Assembly (NCBI RefSeq): GCF_003100395.1
Contig: NZ_CP029210.1
Location: 3,782,001 to 3,846,000, forward strand
Length of the DNA: 64,000 nt
DNA from: Aquabacterium olei
GTDB lineage: Bacteria; Pseudomonadota; Gammaproteobacteria; Burkholderiales; Burkholderiaceae_C
Direction: 5' to 3'
Every line of letters starts with the position of its first letter. The stretch's first letter is position 1. A model generated the notes under the pieces. It worked only from the letters and a program-made list of their open reading frames with translations. It made no database searches and was not told where the DNA came from. Shown here piece by piece: positions 57,309-64,000 of the stretch. The translations under genes and the position numbers were made by a program.

Positions 57309-58214
57309 ATGGCCCGCCTGTTCTCGCTCCTGTCCCGCTGGCCGCTCGGTCTCCTGCACGCCCTGGGCGCGGGCCTGGGCTGGCTGAGTTACCTGCTGTC
57401 GCCCACCTACCGCCGGCGCCTGCAGGCGCACGCCCGCGCCGCCGGGCTGAGCCACGCGCAGGTGCGGCAGGCCGTGGCCCATGCAGGCCGGATGGTCGGC
57501 GAGCTGCCCTGGATGTGGGGCCGCCCGCGCGACGAGGCCCTGGGCCACCGCGTGCAGTGGCGCCACCCCGAGGTGGTCGAGGCGGCCCTCGCCGAGGGGC
57601 GCGGCCTGCTGCTGCTGACACCGCACCTCGGTTGCTTCGAGGTCACGGCGCAGGCCTATGCCGAGCGCTTTGGCGCCGTCAAACCCATCACGGCACTGTA
57701 CCGCCCGGCCAAGCAGGCCTGGCTGGCCGAGATGATGAAGGATTCGCGCAATCGCCCGGGCATGCAGACCAGCCCAGCCACGCTGGCGGGCGTGCGCCAG
57801 ATGCTGCGTGCGCTCAAGAAAGGCGAGACCGTGGGCCTGCTGCCCGACCAGGTCCCGCCCGAAGGCATGGGCGCATGGGCGCCGTTTTTCAGTCGGTCTG
57901 CCTACACGATGACGATGGCCGCCAAGCTCGTGGCGCAGACACGCTGCGCCGTGGTGCTGCTGCGCGGCGAGCGGCTGGACGCCGCGCAACGCCGATCGCT
58001 CGGGTGCGACTACGTCGTGCATGCCGAACGCGTGGCCCCCGAGGTCGAGGCCGTGCTGGCCGGCAGTGATGCGGCAGAATCGGCCGCCGCCGTGAACCGG
58101 CTGATGGAACACCAGATCATGCAAGCACCCGAGCAGTACCTGTGGGGCTACAACCGCTACAAGACGCCCCGCGCGGAGATCCTGACCTCGGCGCCAGCCG
58201 GGGACGCCGCCTGA
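57309..58214 (+). CDS. lipid A lauroyl/myristoyl acyltransferase family protein
   Basis: A 301-residue inner-membrane protein of the LpxL/LpxM (HtrB/MsbB) family, adding secondary acyl chains to lipid A or other acyl acceptors. The active-site HX4(D/E) is seen as PHLGCFEV near residue 104, with TALYRPAK after and GLLPDQVPPEG for the next block. ATG 57309 was chosen as the start of the first hydrophobic segment (LFSLLSRWPLGLLHALG). Its stop shares one base with the next gene (TGATG). Confidence 0.9.
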   Translation: MARLFSLLSRWPLGLLHALGAGLGWLSYLLSPTYRRRLQAHARAAGLSHAQVRQAVAHAGRMVGELPWMWGRPRDEALGHRVQWRHPEVVEAALAEGRGLLLLTPHLGCFEVTAQAYAERFGAVKPITALYRPAKQAWLAEMMKDSRNRPGMQTSPATLAGVRQMLRALKKGETVGLLPDQVPPEGMGAWAPFFSRSAYTMTMAAKLVAQTRCAVVLLRGERLDAAQRRSLGCDYVVHAERVAPEVEAVLAGSDAAESAAAVNRLMEHQIMQAPEQYLWGYNRYKTPRAEILTSAPAGDAA

Positions 58215-59128
58215 TGCGCACGCGCGAACTCGCCCGCGAAGCCGGCATCCGCAGCGCCATCGGGGTGCTCTGGCTGCTGCATTTCCTGCCGCTGCCGGTG
58301 CTGGCCGGGCTGGCTGTGGTGCTGTCGAAGGCGCTGTACCGCCTGGCCGGCTCGCGCCGCCGCATCGGCCTGCGCAACCTCGAACTGTGCTTCCCGCAGA
58401 TGGGGCCGGACGAGCGCGAAGCGCTGCTCAAGCAGCACTTCCGCTGGCTCACGCAGAGCCTGCTCGACCGCACCGTGCTGTGGTGGGCCCCGCCGGCTCG
58501 GGTGAGTCGGCTCATCCATGTCGAAGGCGACATTGGTCTGGCCGAACGCATGTTCCACGAGACGGGCCGCCCCACGATGTGGCTGTGCCCGCATTTCGTC
58601 GGGCTCGACGTGGCCGGCGCCGCCATCCTGCTCAAGCAGGCCCGTCCCGGCGCCTCGATCTACCAGACGCAGAGCCACCCGCTGATGGACGCACTGATGC
58701 GCCGCGGCCGCCTGCGCTTCGGCAATGCCGAGATCTTTCCCCGCAGCGATTCGGTCAAGCCGCTGCTGAAGGCCGTGAAGCAGGGCCGGGGCTTCTTCAA
58801 CCTGCCCGACATGGACTTCGGCGCCAAGGACGCGGCCTTCGTGCCGTTCTTTGGCGTGCCGGCGGCCACGCTGCTGGCGCCGTCGCGGCTGGCGCGCATG
58901 CTCGACATGGTCGTGCAGCCGGTGATCGCCGAGATCCTGCCCGGTGGACGTGGCTGGCGCGTGCGCTTCGAGGCCCCGCTGACCGGTTTCCCCACGCCGG
59001 ACGCCGAGGCCGACACCGCTGCCCTCAATCACTACATCGAGGGTGAGATCGCCAGGCAACCGGCCCAGTATCTTTGGGTGCACAAGCGGTTCAAGACCCG
59101 CCCGGAGGGCCAGCCCGGCTTGTATTGA
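58214..59128 (+). CDS. lipid A acyltransferase family protein, second copy
   Basis: A 304-residue LpxL/LpxM-family protein. HX4D is canonical, CPHFVGLDVAG near residue 122, followed by IYQTQSHPLMD and FNLPDMDFGAKDAAF. It starts at ATG 58214, overlapping the stop of the previous gene by one base, so the two are translationally coupled. The two proteins differ strongly and probably act on different acyl positions. Typical order in Burkholderiales is metK, these two, then dapF; here a chemoreceptor and ugd are inserted before dapF. Confidence 0.9.
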   Translation: MRTRELAREAGIRSAIGVLWLLHFLPLPVLAGLAVVLSKALYRLAGSRRRIGLRNLELCFPQMGPDEREALLKQHFRWLTQSLLDRTVLWWAPPARVSRLIHVEGDIGLAERMFHETGRPTMWLCPHFVGLDVAGAAILLKQARPGASIYQTQSHPLMDALMRRGRLRFGNAEIFPRSDSVKPLLKAVKQGRGFFNLPDMDFGAKDAAFVPFFGVPAATLLAPSRLARMLDMVVQPVIAEILPGGRGWRVRFEAPLTGFPTPDAEADTAALNHYIEGEIARQPAQYLWVHKRFKTRPEGQPGLY

Positions 59129-59153
59129 TTGTGCTAACCGCGGGTTAGCCCAC

Positions 59154-59182
59154 ATCAAGCGCGGCGCGGTACCTGCCGATAC
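59154..59182 (+). promoter_or_regulatory. sigma-28 (FliA)-type promoter of the chemoreceptor gene
   Basis: TCAAG (59155-59159), 15 bases, then GCCGATAC (59175-59182). This is near the TCAAG/TAAA plus GCCGATAA flagellar/chemotaxis consensus, with a spacer one base long. It lies 38 bases before the ATG of the chemoreceptor. Confidence 0.5.
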
Positions 59183-59220
59183 CACTTCATCGTTCGTGTC
59201 TGGACAGATGGAGACAACCC

Positions 59221-60792
59221 ATGGCTTGGATCACGTGGCTGCGTGGTTTTTCGATTCGCTCGCGCCTGCTGGCCTGCATGGCCCTGGTGGTGGGCATCGG
59301 CACCATCGTCGGTGTCGGGATGACGGTGCAGCTGCAAAGCCTCAAGGGGGAGCTCGACGGCTTCGCCCGGCAGGAGTTCTCGGCCACGCAGACCATGGCC
59401 GAACTGGCCCTCAACATGGGGCGGCTGCGGGGCCACGAGAAGGCCGCCATCATCAATGCGGGTGACTCCGTTTCGGCCGAAACCGAGTTCAAGGCCTGGC
59501 AGAAGCTGCTCGAGCAGACCCGCCAGACCATGGCCCGCATGCTGGAATCGGCCCCCAGCGAAGGCCTGCGGGATCAGGCGCGCAAGCTGCAGGAGCAGCT
59601 CGACGGCTACGGCAAGCTGCTGGCGCCCACGCTGCAGATGGTGGCCGACAACGCCCTGACCGCCCCGGGGGAAGCCTATCTCGCCACCGAAGCCGCGCGC
59701 GCCAAGGCCGACGTGCTGGAACTGGGCGTGACGCAGCTCGACAAGGAAATCAACCAGCTGGCCGAGACCCGGCGTGACCGTGCGGCCGACAGCGCCACCC
59801 ACACCGTCATCCTGCTGTGGGTGCTGCTGCTGTCGCCCGGTCTGGTCTTCCTGCCGCTGATGGGCCTGACGATCGCCTCCATCACCGGCCCGCTGCGCCG
59901 CGCGGAGGAGATCACCGAGGCCATTGCCCACGGCGACCTGACCCGCGAAATCAACCCGAGGGGCAAGGACGAAATCGCCCACCTGATGCTGTCCATGCGG
60001 ACCATGCAGACCGGGCTGCGCGACATGGTGGCCTCGGTGCGCAGTTCATCGGAAAGCATGCTGACGGCCAGCACCGAGATCGCGGCCGGCAACCAGGACC
60101 TCTCGAACCGCACCGAGCAGACGGCGTCCAACCTGCAGGCCACCGCCTCGTCGATGGACACGCTGAGCAAGACCGTGGAGCACTCGGCCGAATCGGCCGG
60201 CGTGGCCAACCACCTGGCCGACACCGCCAGCCAGCGCGCTGCACAGGGTGGCGAGGTCGTCGAGAGCGTGGTGGCCCAGATGCAGCAGATCACCGAGGCC
60301 TCGCGCCAGATCGCCGACATCATCAGCGTCATCGACGGCATCGCGTTCCAGACCAACATCCTGGCGCTCAATGCCGCGGTGGAGGCCGCGCGCGCCGGCG
60401 AACAGGGCCGCGGCTTTGCGGTGGTGGCCGGCGAAGTGCGCTCGCTGGCGCAGCGCAGTGCCGAGGCCGCCCGCGAGATCAAGACGCTGATCGGCCAGTC
60501 GGTCGACCGCGTCGAGGTGGGCTCGCAGAAGGTGCGCGAGGCCGGCTCGGTGATGACCGAGATCGTGGAGTCGATTCAGCGCGTTTCGCAGGCGATGAAC
60601 GAGATTGCCGACGCGACACGTCAGCAGTCCACCGGCATCGGCGTGGTCACGCAGTCGGTCGGGCAGCTCGACCAGATGACGCAGCAGAACGCCGCGCTGG
60701 TCGAGCAATCGGCCGCCGCCGCCGACAGCCTGCGCCAGCAGGCCATCGACCTGTCGAAGACCGTGCAGCGCTTCCGGCTCGATCAGTCCTGA
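59221..60792 (+). CDS. methyl-accepting chemotaxis protein
   Basis: A 523-residue chemoreceptor: TM1 (~10-32), ~155-residue helical periplasmic sensor, TM2 (~197-222), HAMP ([19 protein letters not shown]), and signalling domain with the standard tip ([20 protein letters not shown]). No CheR-binding pentapeptide. RBS GGAGA eight bases before ATG 59221 and a sigma-28-like promoter further upstream. The last ten bases overlap the convergent ugd gene. Similar to the receptor at 54168 in the signalling domain; sensors differ. Confidence 0.92.
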   Translation: MAWITWLRGFSIRSRLLACMALVVGIGTIVGVGMTVQLQSLKGELDGFARQEFSATQTMAELALNMGRLRGHEKAAIINAGDSVSAETEFKAWQKLLEQTRQTMARMLESAPSEGLRDQARKLQEQLDGYGKLLAPTLQMVADNALTAPGEAYLATEAARAKADVLELGVTQLDKEINQLAETRRDRAADSATHTVILLWVLLLSPGLVFLPLMGLTIASITGPLRRAEEITEAIAHGDLTREINPRGKDEIAHLMLSMRTMQTGLRDMVASVRSSSESMLTASTEIAAGNQDLSNRTEQTASNLQATASSMDTLSKTVEHSAESAGVANHLADTASQRAAQGGEVVESVVAQMQQITEASRQIADIISVIDGIAFQTNILALNAAVEAARAGEQGRGFAVVAGEVRSLAQRSAEAAREIKTLIGQSVDRVEVGSQKVREAGSVMTEIVESIQRVSQAMNEIADATRQQSTGIGVVTQSVGQLDQMTQQNAALVEQSAAAADSLRQQAIDLSKTVQRFRLDQS

Positions 60793-61988
60793 CCGAAGAG
60801 GTCGCGGCTGTAGACCTTGTCGAGCACGTCCTGCAGGTCGGCGCCGATGCGGTTGGCGACGATCACGTCCGAGCGGGCCTTGAACTCGGCAAGGTCGTTG
60901 ATGACCTTGGAGTTGAAGAACTCGTCCTGCTCGAGCACCGGCTCGTACAGGATGACTTCCACGCCCTTGGCCTTGATGCGCTTCATCACGCCCTGGATGG
61001 AGCTGGCGCGGAAGTTGTCGCTGCCGGCCTTCATGATCAGGCGGTAGATGCCGACCACCTTGGGCTTGCGCGCCAGGATGCTGTCGGCCACGAAGTCCTT
61101 GCGCGTGGTGTTGGACGTGACGATGGCACCGATCAGGTTCTGCGGCACGGCCGAGTAGTTGGCCAGCAGCTGCTTGGTGTCCTTGGGCAGGCAGTAGCCG
61201 CCGTAGCCGAAGCTCGGGTTGTTGTAGTGCGTGCCCACGCGCGGGTCCAGGCACACGCCGTCGATGATCTCGCGGGTGTTCAGGCCGTGGGTCTGGGCGT
61301 AGGTGTCGAGCTCGTTGAAGTAGGCCACGCGCATCGCGAGATACGTGTTGGCGAACAGCTTGACGGCTTCGGCCTCGGACGGCCCCATGAGCAGCACCTG
61401 CACGTCCGGCTTGAGCGAGGCCTGCTTGAGCAGCCCGGCAAAGCGCTCGGCCCGCTCGGACCGCTCGCCCACCACGATGCGGCTGGGGTAGAGGTTGTCG
61501 TGCAGCGCACGGCCTTCGCGCAGGAACTCGGGCGAGAAGATCACCTGGCTGGTGTTGAACTTGCGGTTGACCTCTTCGGTGTAGCCCACCGGGATGGTCG
61601 ACTTGATCACCATCACCGCGTTCGGGTTGACCTTGAGCACCTCCTGGATCACGGCTTCGACGCTGCGCGTGTTGAAGCGGTTGGTGTCGGCGTCGTAGTC
61701 GGTCGGCGTGGCGATCACCACGTATTCGGCCTCGGCATAGGCCTCGGCCGCCGCGGTGGTCGCGCGCAGGTTCAGCTGCTCGGTCTGCAGGTAGCGAGTG
61801 ATGTCGGCGTCTTCAATGGGCGAGACGCGGTTGTTGACCATGTCGACGCGCGCCGGCGTGATGTCGACGGCCGTCACCTGGTTCTGGCGGGCCAGCAGCA
61901 CGGCCATGGACATGCCAACATAGCCGAGACCGACGACGGCGATCTTCGACGGAGCGTGTTGCGACGGGGTGGACGACGGATGGCTCAT
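60783..61988 (-). CDS. ugd: UDP-glucose 6-dehydrogenase
   Basis: A 401-residue NAD enzyme that oxidises UDP-glucose to UDP-glucuronate, a precursor for acidic exopolysaccharide, capsule or lipid A modification. N-terminal Rossmann motif [16 protein letters not shown]; catalytic Cys in [10 protein letters not shown] near residue 275; [12 protein letters not shown] near the end. Slightly short of the long (~440) form, matching the short Gram-negative type. No glycosyltransferases lie next to it. It starts 148 bases before divergent dapF and its end overlaps the chemoreceptor by ten bases. Confidence 0.93.
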   Translation of the reverse strand: MSHPSSTPSQHAPSKIAVVGLGYVGMSMAVLLARQNQVTAVDITPARVDMVNNRVSPIEDADITRYLQTEQLNLRATTAAAEAYAEAEYVVIATPTDYDADTNRFNTRSVEAVIQEVLKVNPNAVMVIKSTIPVGYTEEVNRKFNTSQVIFSPEFLREGRALHDNLYPSRIVVGERSERAERFAGLLKQASLKPDVQVLLMGPSEAEAVKLFANTYLAMRVAYFNELDTYAQTHGLNTREIIDGVCLDPRVGTHYNNPSFGYGGYCLPKDTKQLLANYSAVPQNLIGAIVTSNTTRKDFVADSILARKPKVVGIYRLIMKAGSDNFRASSIQGVMKRIKAKGVEVILYEPVLEQDEFFNSKVINDLAEFKARSDVIVANRIGADLQDVLDKVYSRDLFGQD

Positions 61989-62136
61989 GTTGACGCGGGG
62001 CAGCGGGTGCGGATGGACACAGCGCCGATGCTAACCGCCTTCCTTTGCTGCAGCGCAACGAGGTGTGAGCACCCCCCTCGTTTCCAGCTGGGCCGCCCTC
62101 AAGCAGGGGGCACCCGATGGGCGGATAATCCGGCGC

Positions 62137-63000
62137 ATGAAGCTGCGTTTCACCAAGATGCACGGCGCGGGCAACGACTTCGTTGTGCTCGATGCCACCC
62201 GCGCCCCGATCGACCTGAGCCCGGCCCAGTACCGCTTTCTGGCGGACCGGCGCTTCGGCATCGGCGCCGACCAGATTCTCATCGTCGAGCCGGGCGACGC
62301 CGCCCGCGGCACCGACTTCACTTACCGCATCATGAACGCCGATGGCGGCGAGGTGGAACAGTGCGGCAACGGTGCCCGCTGTTTTGCGCGCTTCGTGCAC
62401 GACACGGGGCTGACGTCCAAGGATGTGATCCGCGTGCAGACCCAGAAGGCCGTGATCGAGCCGCACCTGCAGGCCGATGGCCGCGTCACGGTCGACATGG
62501 GGGCCCCCTTTCTGGTGCCGGCCGAGGTGCCCTTCGACGGCACCGGCCTCACGCCGCGCCTGGAAAACGGCGGGGAGCTGTGGCCCATCGAGCTGGCCAA
62601 CCACCCGGTGGAAGTGGCCGTCGTCAGCATGGGCAACCCCCACGCCGTGATGCGGGTGGACAGCACCGAACACGCCCCGGTCGATGAGCTCGGCCCGCAG
62701 ATCGAAGGCCACCGCCGCTTTCCGCGCCGCGTGAACGCCGGCTTCATGGAGGTGGTGAACCGCGGCCACATCCGCCTGCGCGTGTACGAACGCGGTTCGG
62801 GCGAGACGCTGGCCTGCGGCTCGGGCGCCTGCGCCGCTGTCGTGGCCGGCATCCGCCTGGGCTGGCTGGACGAGGCCGTCGACGTCGACATGCCGGGCGG
62901 CCGCCTGACCATCCGCTGGGCCGGCCCCGGCACGCCCGTTCTCATGACCGGTCCGGCCGTCAAGGTGTTTGACGGCGAAATCGACGTCCCCGCACTCTGA
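62137..63000 (+). CDS. dapF: diaminopimelate epimerase
   Basis: A 287-residue enzyme that interconverts LL- and meso-diaminopimelate for lysine and peptidoglycan. Both catalytic Cys are present: EQCGNGARC near residue 78 and [10 protein letters not shown] near 228. N terminus [15 protein letters not shown] is typical, fixing ATG 62137. It is the first of dapF-DUF484-xerC, an arrangement common in proteobacteria. Confidence 0.96.
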   Translation: MKLRFTKMHGAGNDFVVLDATRAPIDLSPAQYRFLADRRFGIGADQILIVEPGDAARGTDFTYRIMNADGGEVEQCGNGARCFARFVHDTGLTSKDVIRVQTQKAVIEPHLQADGRVTVDMGAPFLVPAEVPFDGTGLTPRLENGGELWPIELANHPVEVAVVSMGNPHAVMRVDSTEHAPVDELGPQIEGHRRFPRRVNAGFMEVVNRGHIRLRVYERGSGETLACGSGACAAVVAGIRLGWLDEAVDVDMPGGRLTIRWAGPGTPVLMTGPAVKVFDGEIDVPAL

Positions 63001-63014
63001 ACCCCATTCCCCTC

Positions 63015-63707
63015 ATGACCCTGCAAGGCATCACCGAAGAAGAAATCGCCAACTACCTGGTGAACACCCCGGCGTTTTTCGAACGCCACGCGCAGCTGCT
63101 CGCCAGCATCCAGCTCAGCAGCCCGCACGGCAGCCGCGCCGTCTCGCTGCAGGAGCGGCAGATGGAAATGCTGCGTGACAAGATCCGTGGACTCGAGAAG
63201 CGCATCATGGACATGATTCGCCTGAGCCAGGAAAACGAAGCCATCGTGCACCGCCTGCACCTGTGGGTGCGCAGCGTGCTGCTGTGCCACGACGATGCGG
63301 CGCTGCCCGATGTCGTGGTCAAGGGCCTGCAGGACCAGTTCCTGATTCCGCAGGCGGCCGTGCGCATCTGGGGCACCACCACGCACCCGGTGCAGGCCGC
63401 GCTGACCGAGCGCGCCGGCGCCCTGCCCGCGCTGCAGCCCGTCAGCGACGACGCCCGCAGCTTCGCCGGCAGCCTGAGCCAGCCCTACTGCGGCGTCAAC
63501 GCCGGCTTCGAGGCCGCCAAGTGGCTGGACGACGCCGGCACCGTGGCCTCGCTGGCGCTGATCCCGCTGCACCGCGATGGCGCCTGCTACGGCCTGCTGG
63601 TGCTCGGCTCGCCCGACGCCACCCGCTACACGGCCGACATGGGCGTGGACTTCCTCGTCCAGGTCGGCGAGGTGGCCGGCGCCTCGCTCAGCCGCTTGCT
63701 GGACTGA
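63015..63707 (+). CDS. DUF484 family protein
   Basis: A 230-residue cytoplasmic protein of the DUF484 (YigA-like) family, with a GAF-like fold. N terminus EEEIANYLVNTPAFFERHAQLL, then the coiled segment RQMEMLRDKIRGLEKRIMDM, are characteristic. It lies 14 bases after dapF and two bases before xerC. Function is unknown; the invariable dapF/xerC company suggests a link to cell division or chromosome segregation. Confidence 0.9.
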   Translation: MTLQGITEEEIANYLVNTPAFFERHAQLLASIQLSSPHGSRAVSLQERQMEMLRDKIRGLEKRIMDMIRLSQENEAIVHRLHLWVRSVLLCHDDAALPDVVVKGLQDQFLIPQAAVRIWGTTTHPVQAALTERAGALPALQPVSDDARSFAGSLSQPYCGVNAGFEAAKWLDDAGTVASLALIPLHRDGACYGLLVLGSPDATRYTADMGVDFLVQVGEVAGASLSRLLD

Positions 63708-63709
63708 GC

Positions 63710-64000
63710 ATGGGCGACGCGCCGGGCCACACGCTGATCACCCAGCACGTGGCCTACCTGCGCACGCAGCGCCGGCTGGCCGAGCGCACGCTCGCGATGT
63801 ACGGCGACGCCTTCGCCCGCCTGCAGGCGCTGTGCGAGCCGGAAGGGCTTGCACTCGACGCACTGCGATCGCACCATGTGCGGGGCTGGATCGCACGGTT
63901 GCACGCCCAGGGCCTCGGCCCGCGCAGCCTGGCCATCACGCTGGCCGCCTGGCGCGGGCTCTTCAAATGGATGGGCCGCGAAGGCCTGGCGAAGGTCAAC
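63710..64000 (+). CDS. xerC: tyrosine recombinase XerC, 3' end outside window
   Basis: The frame from ATG 63710 runs to the window edge (97 codons). It is the N-terminal core-binding SAM-like domain of a Xer recombinase: HVAYLRTQRRLAERTLAMYGDAFARL, then the HHVRGWIARLHAQGLGPRSLA helix block and LAAWRGLFKWM. The catalytic RHRRY half lies beyond the window. XerC with XerD resolves chromosome dimers at dif during division. Position after dapF and DUF484 supports XerC rather than a transposon integrase. Confidence 0.9.
   Translation, partial: MGDAPGHTLITQHVAYLRTQRRLAERTLAMYGDAFARLQALCEPEGLALDALRSHHVRGWIARLHAQGLGPRSLAITLAAWRGLFKWMGREGLAKVN

Noticed and set aside
59817..62687. 956-codon open frame through the chemoreceptor, ugd and dapF
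   Set aside because: It covers three well-supported genes in other frames and has low-complexity Arg/Gly/His composition.

Overview
The window is about 64 kb of GC-rich bacterial chromosome that reads as a member of the Betaproteobacteria, order Burkholderiales. A free-living, motile relative of the Ideonella/Aquabacterium/Leptothrix group is plausible, but genus cannot be fixed from sequence alone. Supporting signs are an ahcY-tlyA-metF unit behind an SAH riboswitch, the block metK-lpxL-lpxL-(insert)-dapF-DUF484-xerC, thiL-pgpA-pncC next to maeB, an 85-residue extra IF-1, and several PEP-CTERM proteins. I saw no insertion sequences, prophage modules, rRNA genes, tRNA genes or CRISPR arrays.

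Layout. 1-1.7 kb: an AT-richer patch with a phage-type (GH24) lysozyme domain, cut by the window edge, and a secreted partner that looks like an immunity protein; then two tiny overlapping genes. 1.8-3.9 kb: an acyltransferase-3 membrane protein and a hotdog thioesterase. 3.9-13.8 kb: a sulfur-flavoured region with methionine importer metNIQ, a TauD-like dioxygenase with an SsuACB-type ABC transporter, an RlmN-type rRNA methyltransferase, and a TauE/SafE permease divergent from a LysR regulator. 13.8-24.6 kb: IF-1 paralogue, unknown genes, a tightly coupled module (hybrid histidine kinase, HD-GYP response regulator, outer-membrane barrel, small PstS-like protein), and two tandem diguanylate cyclases. 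24.7-35.1 kb: thiL-pgpA-pncC, an unknown barrel and a large lipoprotein, maeB, and a secreted barnase-like RNase with its barstar. 35.1-40.8 kb: NAD-binding epimerase-like protein, lytic transglycosylase Slt, 5-formyl-THF cyclo-ligase, a PEP-CTERM protein and OmpW. 40.9-44.4 kb: the SAH-riboswitch operon ahcY-tlyA-metF. 44.4-53.9 kb: more c-di-GMP enzymes, prfC and two further PEP-CTERM proteins. 54-64 kb: two chemoreceptors, metK behind a SAM-II-like riboswitch, two LpxL-type acyltransferases, UDP-glucose dehydrogenase, dapF, DUF484 and the start of xerC.

How it fits together. The methionine/SAM cycle is represented by import (MetNIQ), methyl supply (MetF), SAM synthesis (MetK) and SAH removal (AhcY), with separate RNA sensors for SAM and SAH. 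Six c-di-GMP proteins, two chemoreceptors, Ugd and three PEP-CTERM proteins point to a lifestyle that switches between swimming and exopolysaccharide-based attachment. Two toxin/inhibitor pairs (lysozyme plus candidate immunity, RNase plus barstar) suggest bacterial competition.

The observations most worth following are the SAM-II-like element before metK, the degenerate glycine-riboswitch-like element opposite the maeB leader, the four-gene sensory module at 15.96-22.0 kb, and the two toxin/immunity pairs.
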